Shown here: in pieces, positions 17,400-26,107 of the stretch
How the letters are laid out: every line of letters starts with the position of its first letter
How positions within the stretch are numbered: the stretch's first letter is position 1
Source: Gammaproteobacteria bacterium
GTDB lineage: Bacteria > Pseudomonadota > Gammaproteobacteria > Arenicellales > Arenicellaceae
NCBI GenBank assembly: GCA_017854775.1
Contig: JAFMHC010000002.1
Location: forward strand, 17,099-81,098
Length of the DNA stretch: 64,000 bases
Direction of reading: 5' to 3'
Notes under the pieces: generated by a model
Told to the model about the DNA's origin: nothing
Database searches by the model: none
What the model saw: the letters and a program-made list of their open reading frames with translations, nothing else
Made by a program: the position numbers and the translations under genes

Positions 17400-17730
17400 T
17401 CACTGATCTTAACATGAGGTTGCTCCGAATGAGCTCGCCTTACTCTATTCGGTCGCCCGCCATCGGGGCTTCAATTTTACTTATTGCGACACCGTTGTGC
17501 CACGCCAAACCGACCGAAAACCATGCGTTGTCATAAAAAATATTTAGTGGTTTCATGATCCGCAGTAATTCGACCTAGCGCTTTCGCTATCAGCACCATC
17601 GCTTCAAGCATTTGATTTTTAAGAGATTTTTAAATAAAAAATTCTTTTGAATCCAATTTATTGAAAGTAGCATCTAAGTTTATGTAAGCAGCAATCATGC
17701 GGCTAAAAAACATAACTGGAAAAAAATATC

Positions 17731-18003
17731 ATGAAAAACCTATCAATCAGCCTAGCACTTATCGTAGCGTTATCAGCAAGCCAAGGCGCGTTTGCGGAAC
17801 TAAAACAGATTAGTCAAAGCCCCACTTCGGGAATCGAAAAAATCGTCGTTGTTGCGCAACCAGAAGTTGCCAATTTTGAAATCTTCAGCTTAAAGCGCGG
17901 TGAGCAAGCAATACATCAAATAATGGATATCGTTGCTGATAGCTTAGATAACAAAAAGACGGTAACAGTTCAGCAATCTTCAAAAAATGATATTTCAATT
18001 TAA
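17731..18003 (+). CDS. Small exported protein, copy A
   Basis: A 90-residue protein with a Sec signal peptide (LSISLALIVALSASQGAFA-EL) and a mature part of about 68 residues without Cys. No family is recognised. The second copy at 18836 is identical in protein sequence up to QQSSK; only the last few residues differ (NDISI against TNVSI). A purine-rich ggaaaaaaatatc precedes the ATG. Two hairpins follow the gene. Conservation of the signal peptide and of the downstream structures suggests a functional gene; the role is unknown. Confidence 0.75.
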   Translation: MKNLSISLALIVALSASQGAFAELKQISQSPTSGIEKIVVVAQPEVANFEIFSLKRGEQAIHQIMDIVADSLDNKKTVTVQQSSKNDISI

Positions 18004-18030
18004 TGTCGGTTAACACCGTTGAAGACTGTA

Positions 18031-18057
18031 AATCGGAGTTTTTTAAAAACCCCGATT
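18031..18057 (+). terminator. Hairpin 1 after small gene copy A
   Basis: AATCGGAGTTTTT and AAAAACCCCGATT can pair with one mismatch. The position directly after the small gene suggests an attenuator or terminator-like structure. Confidence 0.45.
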
Positions 18058-18080
18058 GTTCACAAAAAGAGGTAACTTAT

Positions 18081-18112
18081 AAATTGGATGCATTCTAAAC
18101 AGCATCCAATTT
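18081..18112. terminator. Hairpin 2 after small gene copy A
   Basis: AAATTGGATGC and GCATCCAATTT form an 11-bp perfect stem around a 10-nt loop, followed by a weak T-rich stretch. It lies between the small gene and the convergent antiporter fragment. Confidence 0.6.
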
Positions 18113-18204
18113 ATTGTTGGTTAAGTAAGCCTCATTGCTTGTCCCCCCATTGTTTAACTTCATCACTTGTCACCCTTTCATCACTTAGCACCCTAAGAGT
18201 TAGC

Positions 18205-18575
18205 AGGCAAATCAACCTGATTGATCATTAGCTCCCCGCCACTTTGATTTTCGATAGCACGTTGCCAGACGATTTTTCTATTTGCTGACGCAGTTCAGCA
18301 CCCTGACCGAGCATCTGCAAAAAATCCTTAGTATGGAGCACTAAAAACGTTCTAAAACCATCCAAAATCACACTGGCTATGCGCGTTGTTTGTTGCAGCA
18401 AGGCCATCCCCTCAAAGCAATCACCACTTCCAATAAGGATAATTTGTTTATCCGGCACAACTCGGATCGCACCCGAGCAAATAAAATCCTTAGCATCTGG
18501 CGGGCCGCCTTTTTCAGAAATGGCCTCGCCTGACAGAGCTAATCTAGGTTTCATCAATTTGGCCATATCAAGCAG
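18205..18575 (-). pseudogene. Decayed 3' fragment of the CPA1 antiporter gene (cNMP-binding domain)
   Basis: This region matches the last ~120 codons of the antiporter gene at 19275. It keeps recognisable blocks (KPRLAL, EKGGPPDA, LVLHTKDFLQML) but has many substitutions. The cNMP-domain signature GDCFGEMALL is changed to GDCFEGMALL, and a 1-nt deletion in the T-run near 18270 shifts the frame after QQIEK. There is no start, membrane part or upstream gene. It is a duplication leftover, not a functional domain. Confidence 0.88.
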
Positions 18576-18835
18576 AATACTACTTATTGCAACGCCTCTG
18601 TGCCACGCCAAACAGGTCGAAAACCAAGTGCTAGCCTACCACTGATTTTTGCTGATTTCATGATACCTAGTAATTCGACCTAGCACTTTCGATATTGGCA
18701 CCATCGATTCAAGTGTTTGATTTTTAATCATTTTTTAAATAAAAATCTCTTTTGAATCCAATTTATTGAAAGTAGCATCTAAGTTTATGTAAGCAGCAAT
18801 TATGCGGCTAAAAAACATAACTGGAAAAAAATATC

Positions 18836-19108
18836 ATGAAAAACCTATCAATCAGCCTAGCACTTATCGTAGCGTTATCAGCAAGCCAAGGCGCGTTTGC
18901 GGAACTAAAACAGATTAGTCAAAGCCCCACTTCGGGAATCGAAAAAATCGTCGTTGTTGCGCAACCAGAAGTTGCCAATTTTGAAATCTTCAGCTTAAAG
19001 CGCGGTGAGCAAGCAATACATCAAATAATGGATATCGTTGCTGATAGCTTAGATAACAAAAAGACGGTAACTGTTCAACAGTCTTCAAAAACTAACGTTT
19101 CGATTTAA
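18836..19108 (+). CDS. Small exported protein, copy B
   Basis: A 90-residue protein identical to copy A apart from the last residues. Its DNA is also identical at synonymous sites over about 235 bp, while the final ~35 bp and the 3' flank have diverged. This points to recent gene conversion between the copies rather than protein-level selection alone. The signal peptide predicts export. Function unknown. Confidence 0.75.
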   Translation: MKNLSISLALIVALSASQGAFAELKQISQSPTSGIEKIVVVAQPEVANFEIFSLKRGEQAIHQIMDIVADSLDNKKTVTVQQSSKTNVSI

Positions 19109-19135
19109 TGTCCTCCAACACCATTAAAGACCTTA

Positions 19136-19160
19136 GGTCGGAGGCTTATACGAGCTCCGA
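19136..19160 (+). terminator. Hairpin 1 after small gene copy B
   Basis: GTCGGAGGCT and AGCTCCGAC pair with one bulge. The sequence differs from the copy A hairpin but keeps a stem at the same place, which suggests the structure matters. Confidence 0.45.
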
Positions 19161-19185
19161 CTTACTTCCCAAAAGTAGTAACTTA

Positions 19186-19217
19186 TAAATTGGATGCCAT
19201 TTAAACAGTATCCAATT
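19186..19217. terminator. Hairpin 2 after small gene copy B
   Basis: AAATTGGAT and RTCCAATTT arms are retained from copy A with one G-T pair. It sits between the small gene and the convergent antiporter gene and probably ends transcription. Confidence 0.55.
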
Positions 19218-19274
19218 TATAATCAATTTAGTAACCCATCTTAAGTAAGCTAATCAGCCCTATCATTTAACCGA

Positions 19275-21842
19275 CTAGTCAGCTTGATTGATCATTAGCT
19301 CCCCGCCACTTTGATTTTCGATAGCACGTTGCCGGGCGATTTTTTCTATTTGCTGACGCAGCTCAGCATCCTTATCAAGCATCTGCAAAAAATCCTTAGT
19401 ATGGAGCACTAAGAGCTCGCTAAAACCATCCGAAATCACACTGGCTATGCGCGGTTTTTGTTGCAGCAAGGCCATCTCCCCAAAGCAATCTCCACTTCCA
19501 ATAATGATAGTTTGTTTATCCAGCACAATTCGGATCGCACCCGAGGAAATAAAATACATAGCATCTGGCGGACCGCCTTTCTCAAATATGACCTCGCCTG
19601 GCAAAGCTAATCTAGGTTTCAGCAATTTGGCTATATCTAGTTGGGCGGTTTGCTCCAAATTCTCAAAGAAGGTCATTTTAGACACCAGTGTATTTGCGTC
19701 CAGACCCAAGTCGAGAGTGAGTTTTTGATTTAACTCACGGTAGCGCTCGCTCATACCCTCCTTTAATTCACTGGCAACTTCTTTGCTAATCAACGAACTG
19801 GCTAGCATGTCTTTGTATTGGTTCTGTTCAAGTCGCATGGCAGTTTGTTGTAACGCCCTTTTCTCAAGTGCTCTGGCGTACTCTGGGTAACCAGCGCGAA
19901 GCACATCCAGTGCTTGCTCAGTTTCGAGGTCACGACGTGCTAATAATTTTTGCAGTTTGCTTGCCACGTCAGCGCCAAGCATGTCGCCGAGTTGAATTAC
20001 AACATTATCTCTGAGTTCATGTAATACCGTGCACTCGGCTTCCAAAACCTGAAAGCGGCTGGCTAAATTATTAGCCAACATTGGTGAATACCCAAACGTA
20101 CGTTGAATCCTCATTGCCAGTTTAGTATGCCAATGAAAACCGAGTTTGCGGCGATAATCATCGAGATAGGCATCAAGCCCGCGATGTTTGATGCTATCGC
20201 TTAGATCGGCTGCCAGCCGGAATAGACTGCGTGCAGTATCAGGAGAAATCTCACCGCGATCTAACATCCTTGCGTAAGCTTTGTTCTCATTCATGCAAAT
20301 CATACGCAGGCCAATCAGCAGCCAATCTTCATCGCTTAAACTATTGTCTGAGACTTTGTTTGAACTGGCTTTTATTAATTGCTCATAGGGTTGAATAACC
20401 TGTTTGGTTCTGGTTTCACCGATGTGCATAGCACGCGGGGTCTTTTTGACTCGCTCGCTTACGCTAGCCATTGCTTTTGAGAACGCTCGGTCGCGAATCG
20501 CCGCATCAGCAGGCCCAAGATTGGCTAGGCCAAAGGCGCGCATTACCAGTGACACCGTGGTGGCATTAATGGCTAAGGTGAATAACACAAAGCCTGTCAC
20601 CATGACGCCTAAAAATTCTTGTATCTCTGGCGCAAAACCATCGTTTTCTATTACCGCTAGTGCCAAAGCTAGAGACACCGCACCACGTAGGCCACCCCAG
20701 AACATCACCGCTCGGTAACCAGTACTTACTTGCGCCGACCAACCCAAGCGGCTCATTATCGGCACCAAACCAAAGATAATTGCGAAACGGGCAACAAAAC
20801 CAGCCAGCAAAAGCACCGCCAGCCAGATAAATTGCTGGCTGTCCATGGCCGCCATTATCGATGGCACTTTCAAGCCAACTAGAATAAAGATTACCGAATT
20901 AGCCACGAAGCCAATCTGCTCCCAGACTTCTTCTAGCCCGTGCCAAGCGCTTTGAGTAATCACACTGCGACCACGAGAGCCAAGCACCAGCGCAGCAGTC
21001 ACTACGGCCATAACACCGGACACATGTAAGCTGTGCTCAGCAATTATGAAAGATAGATACGCGAGAGAAATAGTTAGGGTAATTTTAGGTAAGTTGGAAT
21101 CACCGATATGCACTAACAAGAAGCAGATAAGTCGAGCCGTGAGATAGCCGACGATGATGCCACCGAAAAATACTTTAACAAAAGAGCCTAAGCCACTTAA
21201 CAAAGTAGGGTCAGACTGACCCAGTAGCATGGCAGAGATAATGGTGAATACCACAATCGCGGTAGCATCGTTGAATAGGCTTTCGCCTTCTACCAGAATA
21301 GCTAAGCGCTGCGGCGCACCTAGATCTTTGAAAATCGCCACTACGGCAACTGGGTCGGTGGCGGACACAATCGCGCCCAACAATAAGCAAGCTAATAGTG
21401 GAACGTGGGTTATATAGGCCATGGTGAAACCAATCACCGCAGTCGAAATGAGCAAGCCAACAATCGCCAACATTAAAATCGGCGATATATCATCGAACAA
21501 ACGTCGCACGTCAATTGATAACGCAGACTCAAATACCAGCGCCGGTAAAAAAACGAAAAACACCGCTTCTGAGGTTATCTGCATTGAATTCAATGCCAGA
21601 ATAAATTCATGCAAAAAACCGAGCTCTGGTAGCCGTAATACAAACTCCGAACCGAGGCCGATTAACACGCCGACTGCGGCTAACATAACCGTAAAAGGGA
21701 TTTTGAGCCTAGCCGCCAACGGCACAACCAACACAGCCAAGGCAAGCAAACCAGTAATTCCAAACACCAACAACATCGTGTGGTGATCAGCCGTTTGGGC
21801 TATCTGAGCCGCTTGTTGAACTGAGTCGGAGGCGTTATTCAT
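19275..21842 (-). CDS. CPA1-type Na+/H+ antiporter with C-terminal cyclic-nucleotide-binding domain
   Basis: An 855-residue inner-membrane cation/proton antiporter. Residues ~25-430 form about 12 transmembrane helices with the ion-binding signature GAIVSATDPVAVVAIFKDLG (ND-type site), FNDATAIVVF and the conserved GGLRGAVSLALAL. A long cytoplasmic region follows, and a cNMP-binding domain lies near residues 735-840 (EKGGPPDAMYFISSGAIR, SGDCFGEMALL). The architecture matches NhaP/SOS1-like exchangers controlled by a C-terminal regulatory domain. A broken copy of the last 120 codons lies 3' of the gene. It functions in pH and sodium homeostasis, possibly gated by cyclic nucleotide. Confidence 0.92.
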   Translation of the reverse strand: MNNASDSVQQAAQIAQTADHHTMLLVFGITGLLALAVLVVPLAARLKIPFTVMLAAVGVLIGLGSEFVLRLPELGFLHEFILALNSMQITSEAVFFVFLPALVFESALSIDVRRLFDDISPILMLAIVGLLISTAVIGFTMAYITHVPLLACLLLGAIVSATDPVAVVAIFKDLGAPQRLAILVEGESLFNDATAIVVFTIISAMLLGQSDPTLLSGLGSFVKVFFGGIIVGYLTARLICFLLVHIGDSNLPKITLTISLAYLSFIIAEHSLHVSGVMAVVTAALVLGSRGRSVITQSAWHGLEEVWEQIGFVANSVIFILVGLKVPSIMAAMDSQQFIWLAVLLLAGFVARFAIIFGLVPIMSRLGWSAQVSTGYRAVMFWGGLRGAVSLALALAVIENDGFAPEIQEFLGVMVTGFVLFTLAINATTVSLVMRAFGLANLGPADAAIRDRAFSKAMASVSERVKKTPRAMHIGETRTKQVIQPYEQLIKASSNKVSDNSLSDEDWLLIGLRMICMNENKAYARMLDRGEISPDTARSLFRLAADLSDSIKHRGLDAYLDDYRRKLGFHWHTKLAMRIQRTFGYSPMLANNLASRFQVLEAECTVLHELRDNVVIQLGDMLGADVASKLQKLLARRDLETEQALDVLRAGYPEYARALEKRALQQTAMRLEQNQYKDMLASSLISKEVASELKEGMSERYRELNQKLTLDLGLDANTLVSKMTFFENLEQTAQLDIAKLLKPRLALPGEVIFEKGGPPDAMYFISSGAIRIVLDKQTIIIGSGDCFGEMALLQQKPRIASVISDGFSELLVLHTKDFLQMLDKDAELRQQIEKIARQRAIENQSGGELMINQAD

Positions 21843-22046
21843 TATTGTCTTACTTATATTTTTAACGAGTATAACAGGTAGTTTCAGAGCGGCGCGCCTA
21901 GAGCCAATTGATCGTCAAAGAGATTAACTAACCAAGCAATTAGGGACACAAGTGGGAAAACTTAAAGTCTGACCACTTGAGCGATATCACGAGGTTGATC
22001 TAGCTGACTACCTACAATACCGACGACCGGCTAAATTTTAAATAAA

Positions 22047-23024
22047 TTAGATCAACTCTTGAGTCTTGGCCCATGCTAAAAACAACTCGGGCCAAATAGC
22101 GATCAGCTTAGCACGCGCTTCTGGTAATCCAAAACCATGGCCACCCTGTACAAACAAATGCATCTCTACGGCAATTCCCTTAGCCTTTAACGCTTCGCGC
22201 ATCACCAAGGAGTTTTCGACCACGACACTTGAATCATCTTCGGCGTGGATCAGAAAAAATGGCGGAGTCTTCTCGGTCACATTCAGGTGTGGCGAATGCA
22301 ATTTTTCTAGTGCAAGGGTGGCATCATTGCCAATTAACCTTTTTCTCGAGCCGGCATGGGCTAACGGTGAGCTCATCGAAATCACTGGGTAGATAGGCGC
22401 CGCGACAGAGGGCCTAGCCGATAGTTCGTCGGCCGAATCTACCGCTGAATAGGTCTTTGTATCAAACCGTGTTGCCAAATCGGCACACAGATGACCTCCG
22501 GCAGAGAAGTCCATCGAAGCCACACGCTCAGGGTCAATTGCATAGTCTTTTGCATGCGATCGAATTAGACGCATGGCGCGTTGAGCGTCCGACAAACAAA
22601 CCTCAGCTCCTGCCGCCCAGCCCTCATGCGGCAAACGATATAAAAGAACAAATACGGTAAACCCTCGCGCCGATAACCAACGCCCGAGCTGATAACCTTC
22701 TTTATCAACCACCACTCGTTGATAACCGCCACCGGGCGTGATCAAGACAGCCGCCCCATTTACGACCTTAGGCCGAAACACCATAAGCCGAGGCTGAGAT
22801 ATTGCCACCACAGCTCGGTCCATTAAAGCAGGGTTCTCACTTCGTTCAATAACCGTTTCATTCAAGCGTATGAGTGGTTGACCTGGTGCGCCGTGAGGCC
22901 ATAGATCAATGCTTTGATCAGGCTCGGCTATGCCAATCAATGGCGTCACTGTTTGAGCACTAAGCTTGTACGTCGCGCCAGAGGTTAATGCACCAACTAA
23001 AAGGTTTCTACGATTTATCTTCAT
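22047..23024 (-). CDS. Exported alpha/beta hydrolase, probable carbohydrate acetyl esterase
   Basis: A 325-residue protein whose N terminus NRRNLLVGALTSGATYKLSA looks like a Tat signal. The hydrolase core has the oxyanion segment TPGGGYQRVV, a nucleophile elbow MDFSAGGHL, an Asp region HAEDDSSVV and a terminal His in GGHGFGLP. It belongs to the BD-FAE/xylan esterase-like group found in polysaccharide loci. At the end of the pectin cluster it probably removes acetyl groups from pectic oligosaccharides. The 164-bp gap upstream leaves open whether it has its own promoter. Confidence 0.75.
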   Translation of the reverse strand: MKINRRNLLVGALTSGATYKLSAQTVTPLIGIAEPDQSIDLWPHGAPGQPLIRLNETVIERSENPALMDRAVVAISQPRLMVFRPKVVNGAAVLITPGGGYQRVVVDKEGYQLGRWLSARGFTVFVLLYRLPHEGWAAGAEVCLSDAQRAMRLIRSHAKDYAIDPERVASMDFSAGGHLCADLATRFDTKTYSAVDSADELSARPSVAAPIYPVISMSSPLAHAGSRKRLIGNDATLALEKLHSPHLNVTEKTPPFFLIHAEDDSSVVVENSLVMREALKAKGIAVEMHLFVQGGHGFGLPEARAKLIAIWPELFLAWAKTQELI

Positions 23025-23188
23025 ATTAAACCTCGATAAACAAAGTAATTAGAGCTCTTGGTGCAAACGGCTCTAGGTAGATGAGCAAAAGATCAATTGC
23101 CTAAACACCTGCTTGTTCACGCGGTGGCGGCAATAAAAAGCCACCAAGTGATTCTTTATAATGGTGGAAAAACAACAGCCAGGCCAAG

Positions 23189-26020
23189 CTAATCACGCTT
23201 ATTCATAACACCAGTTAACCGAGCCATTTCACTGGCCGCGAGCAAGAATGCACCGATGCCATGAGCATCATCATCAACTCGATCGGTTGAAACATAGTAA
23301 TCATAGCTTCCGCTACGGTAGGGTTCTCCGCCCAGGCCTGCAGAACGACATACGTCGATCACATGAATGCGGCCGTCAGGGTCTTGACGAATAATATGTT
23401 GCATCAGCCCGCCATAAGCTCGGTCGGCGATGGCCCCATAGTGAGCATCTAACAAGCCTAAGCGAACACCTTTGGCGATCGAATAGGTAAACATCGACGA
23501 GGCCGATGCTTCAAGCCAATTACCAGCTCGATCACCCTGATCAGTCACCTGATACCATAAGCCGCTGGCATGTTGATATTCAGCCAGAGCATCAACCAAG
23601 CGCACCAGTATCTGGTTTAGAGATTGTCGCCCAGCATGCCCCTCGGGCAGGTATTCAATGGTGTCGACGAGAGCCATCGCATACCAACCCATAGCGCGAG
23701 ACCAAAAAGCGGCAGAACGGCCGGTTGTGGGGTCGGCCCAAGGCTGCAGCTTGCTTTCATCCCAGGCATGGTAGAGCAAACCAGTTTGCTGATCTCGGGT
23801 CTTTTGTTCGATAATAATAAACTGATCGACTATGTCATCAAAAGCCGCAGGGTCGCTACCAAAACGTGCTTGGTATTGGGCATAGAAAGGTTGCCCCATA
23901 TAGAGACCGTCTAACCAAATTTGCCAAGGGTATTTACGTTTATGCCAAAACCCACCGCTCTGCGTGCGTGGTTGCCATTTCAATTGCGTTCGTAGACTCT
24001 CAATCGCACGTCGATAACGTACGTCCCCAGTACGCTCAAACAGCTTAAATAGAAGCCGGCCTGCACTAATAGAATCGATATTAAATTGATCCATTTTATA
24101 GGACTCAATTTTTCCTTGCTGGTCGACAAAATGATCAACGTATGACTTGATATAATCTAAATATTGCGACGACTGGTGTTGGCTATCTAGCTGCTGCATT
24201 CCCAACAGTACTAAGCCGTGAGTATAGCTCCACACGTAGGCGCCATCTGACTTACGCATTAACCAAGGTTTGGGGAAACGCTTAATATGTTGAGAGGCTA
24301 AGGCGTGTGCTTTGTTTTCTAAGCCAACCTCGGCCTCACTTGCATGACTCAGAGAGTTTTCGCTACGCGCTATACTAGCTTTGATTTTTGCAAGTTTTCG
24401 CTCTGGATCCCAAAGCCCATTAAAGGTTTGTTGTGCGCTGATATTCGCTTGCTCATGGCTTATATTGTCATTAAGCCACGAGTAAGGTTTACCCTCTTTA
24501 CTTGAGCCAAAATAATAGGCTCGATCGCCCCAAAGATTAGCTCGATTCTTAGACTTGTCGTTATAGCTGACCCGAAAGATAGCTTGATCGGCTAAGTTCT
24601 TAGAGTACCGATTGTTAATTAAATAGAACTGCGCATCGTAGTGTCGACGGCCAAGAATAAAATTGCTCACACCATCAAAAGATGAATTTTTAATTACTAA
24701 TTTTTGACTCTTTTGGCGTTGCCCATCATGCCAAATCGCCGCCGCTCCACCACGGCTAAAAAACTCACTATCGGTAATGTAGCTCCAACCTCGCGGACAG
24801 ACAAAATCGGTATAACCTTCGAAGTACGCGCGCCGATGATAGTACTGACCAGAGTCCTTGTTCCAAAGACTAACTGTATCAGCACCGCCGGTTATAAAGG
24901 CGCTGTCTTCGGTGATAATACGGGTACCTTCGAGTAACCGCATTGCAAACTGATGCGAATTATCGCCTCTAGCAATACCGTAGTCGTTAACCACCCGCAG
25001 ACGCATAAAGGTAAGATCGCTGGCTTTTATATTCACCGTCGACGCACCCCAATCATCGTCATGGATGGCACGCCAATTTGCCCGCAACAACGTGGTTTTC
25101 AAGGTGGTCTTATCACGCCCTTGGCCAACAAACGCTATGTTATCTCGAGTAATCAATAGCTGCTCTTCGAATAGCCCTTCACCAATTAGTATAATCGCCG
25201 GCTCGCGTGAATCGTTGAGGTGCTCTAACGCTTGCTGAACATGGGTAAAGTCGCCCGAACCATCTTGTTCTACACGAATAATAGTTGGGCTCTGGCTGAC
25301 TTGTTTAACTAAGCCTATGCGGTCTAACTCAGTGGCAATAATGGCCGCTACTCGGTAAGCACCGTATTCTGAAAAATGGCTATCATCCTGCTGCTTGTTG
25401 AGCCCCTCATCGAAATGCAAATAGAGAGACTTACTTGGCTGTTCGCCAAAGTCAGACACTAGCTTACGAGTCAATTGGTTAGCATCAATGAGCGCTACTC
25501 CGCTGGCTTTTGACAAATCTCTTACCGCTTGCGGGTACGCGCCATGAGTTGCCACCAGCTCGCCATCTACGAATTTTCGCCGCACCACCGGTGTGACTAG
25601 TACAGGAGTTACCTGGTGGTCGCGCGCTAGCGCCACATAACGACTAAGGTATTTTGGGTAGTCAGTGTTAGCGGCGGCATAGCGGTCAGGGCTATCGAGT
25701 TTTTGATCATTATGCCCAAATTGAATTAATAAAATGTCGCCGGGGTTTAGCCCAGCCTCTAGCTGATCGAAGAAGCCTTCCTCAATAAAGCTTTTTGAGC
25801 TTCGGCCAGATTGCGCCAGATTAACAACCGTATACTCGCTTCCATAAAATGAGCTTAGCACTTGGCCCCACCCCATTCTCGGGTAAACATCTTCTCCATA
25901 GGTGCTAGCGGTACTGTCTCCGACAATATGAATGGTGCGTGCGTCGGCCGCTGATTGAAAACAGGCAGAGCACAATATCAGCAGAAATAAACTGGCAACG
26001 AGGCCGCGGTAGTTATGCAT
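23189..26020 (-). CDS. Trifunctional pectin enzyme: CE12 acetylesterase - CE8 pectin methylesterase - GH105 hydrolase
   Basis: An exported protein of about 943 residues. The ATG at 26020 follows aggaa and gives a signal peptide (GLVASLFLLILCSACFQS); the longer ORF start at 26107 does not. Module 1 (about 25-240) is an SGNH esterase of the rhamnogalacturonan acetylesterase type: VGDSTAS, FGHNDQ and DDSHFSEYG carry Ser, Asn and Asp-His. Module 2 (about 250-560) is a CE8-like beta-helix (QDGSGDFTHVQQAL, FVGQG, GGADTVSLW, FEGYTDFVCP, FILGRRH). Catalytic Asp is retained but the usual GYQDTL and DFIFG motifs are altered. Module 3 (about 600-943) is GH105 with WLDGLYMGQPF, HAWDE and SRAMGWYAMALVD. 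Together they would deacetylate, demethylate and release unsaturated uronate from pectin fragments. The gene sits directly after kdgK in the uronate operon. Confidence 0.88.
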   Translation of the reverse strand: MHNYRGLVASLFLLILCSACFQSAADARTIHIVGDSTASTYGEDVYPRMGWGQVLSSFYGSEYTVVNLAQSGRSSKSFIEEGFFDQLEAGLNPGDILLIQFGHNDQKLDSPDRYAAANTDYPKYLSRYVALARDHQVTPVLVTPVVRRKFVDGELVATHGAYPQAVRDLSKASGVALIDANQLTRKLVSDFGEQPSKSLYLHFDEGLNKQQDDSHFSEYGAYRVAAIIATELDRIGLVKQVSQSPTIIRVEQDGSGDFTHVQQALEHLNDSREPAIILIGEGLFEEQLLITRDNIAFVGQGRDKTTLKTTLLRANWRAIHDDDWGASTVNIKASDLTFMRLRVVNDYGIARGDNSHQFAMRLLEGTRIITEDSAFITGGADTVSLWNKDSGQYYHRRAYFEGYTDFVCPRGWSYITDSEFFSRGGAAAIWHDGQRQKSQKLVIKNSSFDGVSNFILGRRHYDAQFYLINNRYSKNLADQAIFRVSYNDKSKNRANLWGDRAYYFGSSKEGKPYSWLNDNISHEQANISAQQTFNGLWDPERKLAKIKASIARSENSLSHASEAEVGLENKAHALASQHIKRFPKPWLMRKSDGAYVWSYTHGLVLLGMQQLDSQHQSSQYLDYIKSYVDHFVDQQGKIESYKMDQFNIDSISAGRLLFKLFERTGDVRYRRAIESLRTQLKWQPRTQSGGFWHKRKYPWQIWLDGLYMGQPFYAQYQARFGSDPAAFDDIVDQFIIIEQKTRDQQTGLLYHAWDESKLQPWADPTTGRSAAFWSRAMGWYAMALVDTIEYLPEGHAGRQSLNQILVRLVDALAEYQHASGLWYQVTDQGDRAGNWLEASASSMFTYSIAKGVRLGLLDAHYGAIADRAYGGLMQHIIRQDPDGRIHVIDVCRSAGLGGEPYRSGSYDYYVSTDRVDDDAHGIGAFLLAASEMARLTGVMNKRD

Positions 26021-26107
26021 AGTTAGAGTTCCTAAATTCAGAATAGACGATCTTATTTTGAAAAAATTCAACAATAGCGCGACCACGGTGGCTCCCGACT
26101 TAGCCAA

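Larger units (their letters stand above)
17479..18572. repeat. Tandem duplication, copy A (about 1.1 kb)
   Basis: From tacttattgc at 17479 onward this segment is repeated at 18581-19640 (offset 1102-1105 bp). It holds an upstream region, a 90-aa exported protein gene, two downstream hairpins and the 3' part of the antiporter gene. Identity is patchy: near-perfect around the small gene, weaker elsewhere. The antiporter similarity in copy A stops near 18572, marking the duplication junction. Confidence 0.85.
18581..19640. repeat. Tandem duplication, copy B
   Basis: This is the second copy of the 1.1-kb unit. It is joined in place to the intact antiporter gene, so it is likely the original arrangement. 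Upstream of the small gene (about 18753-18835) and through the first ~235 bp of the gene it is almost identical to copy A. Outside this island the copies differ clearly. Confidence 0.85.
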
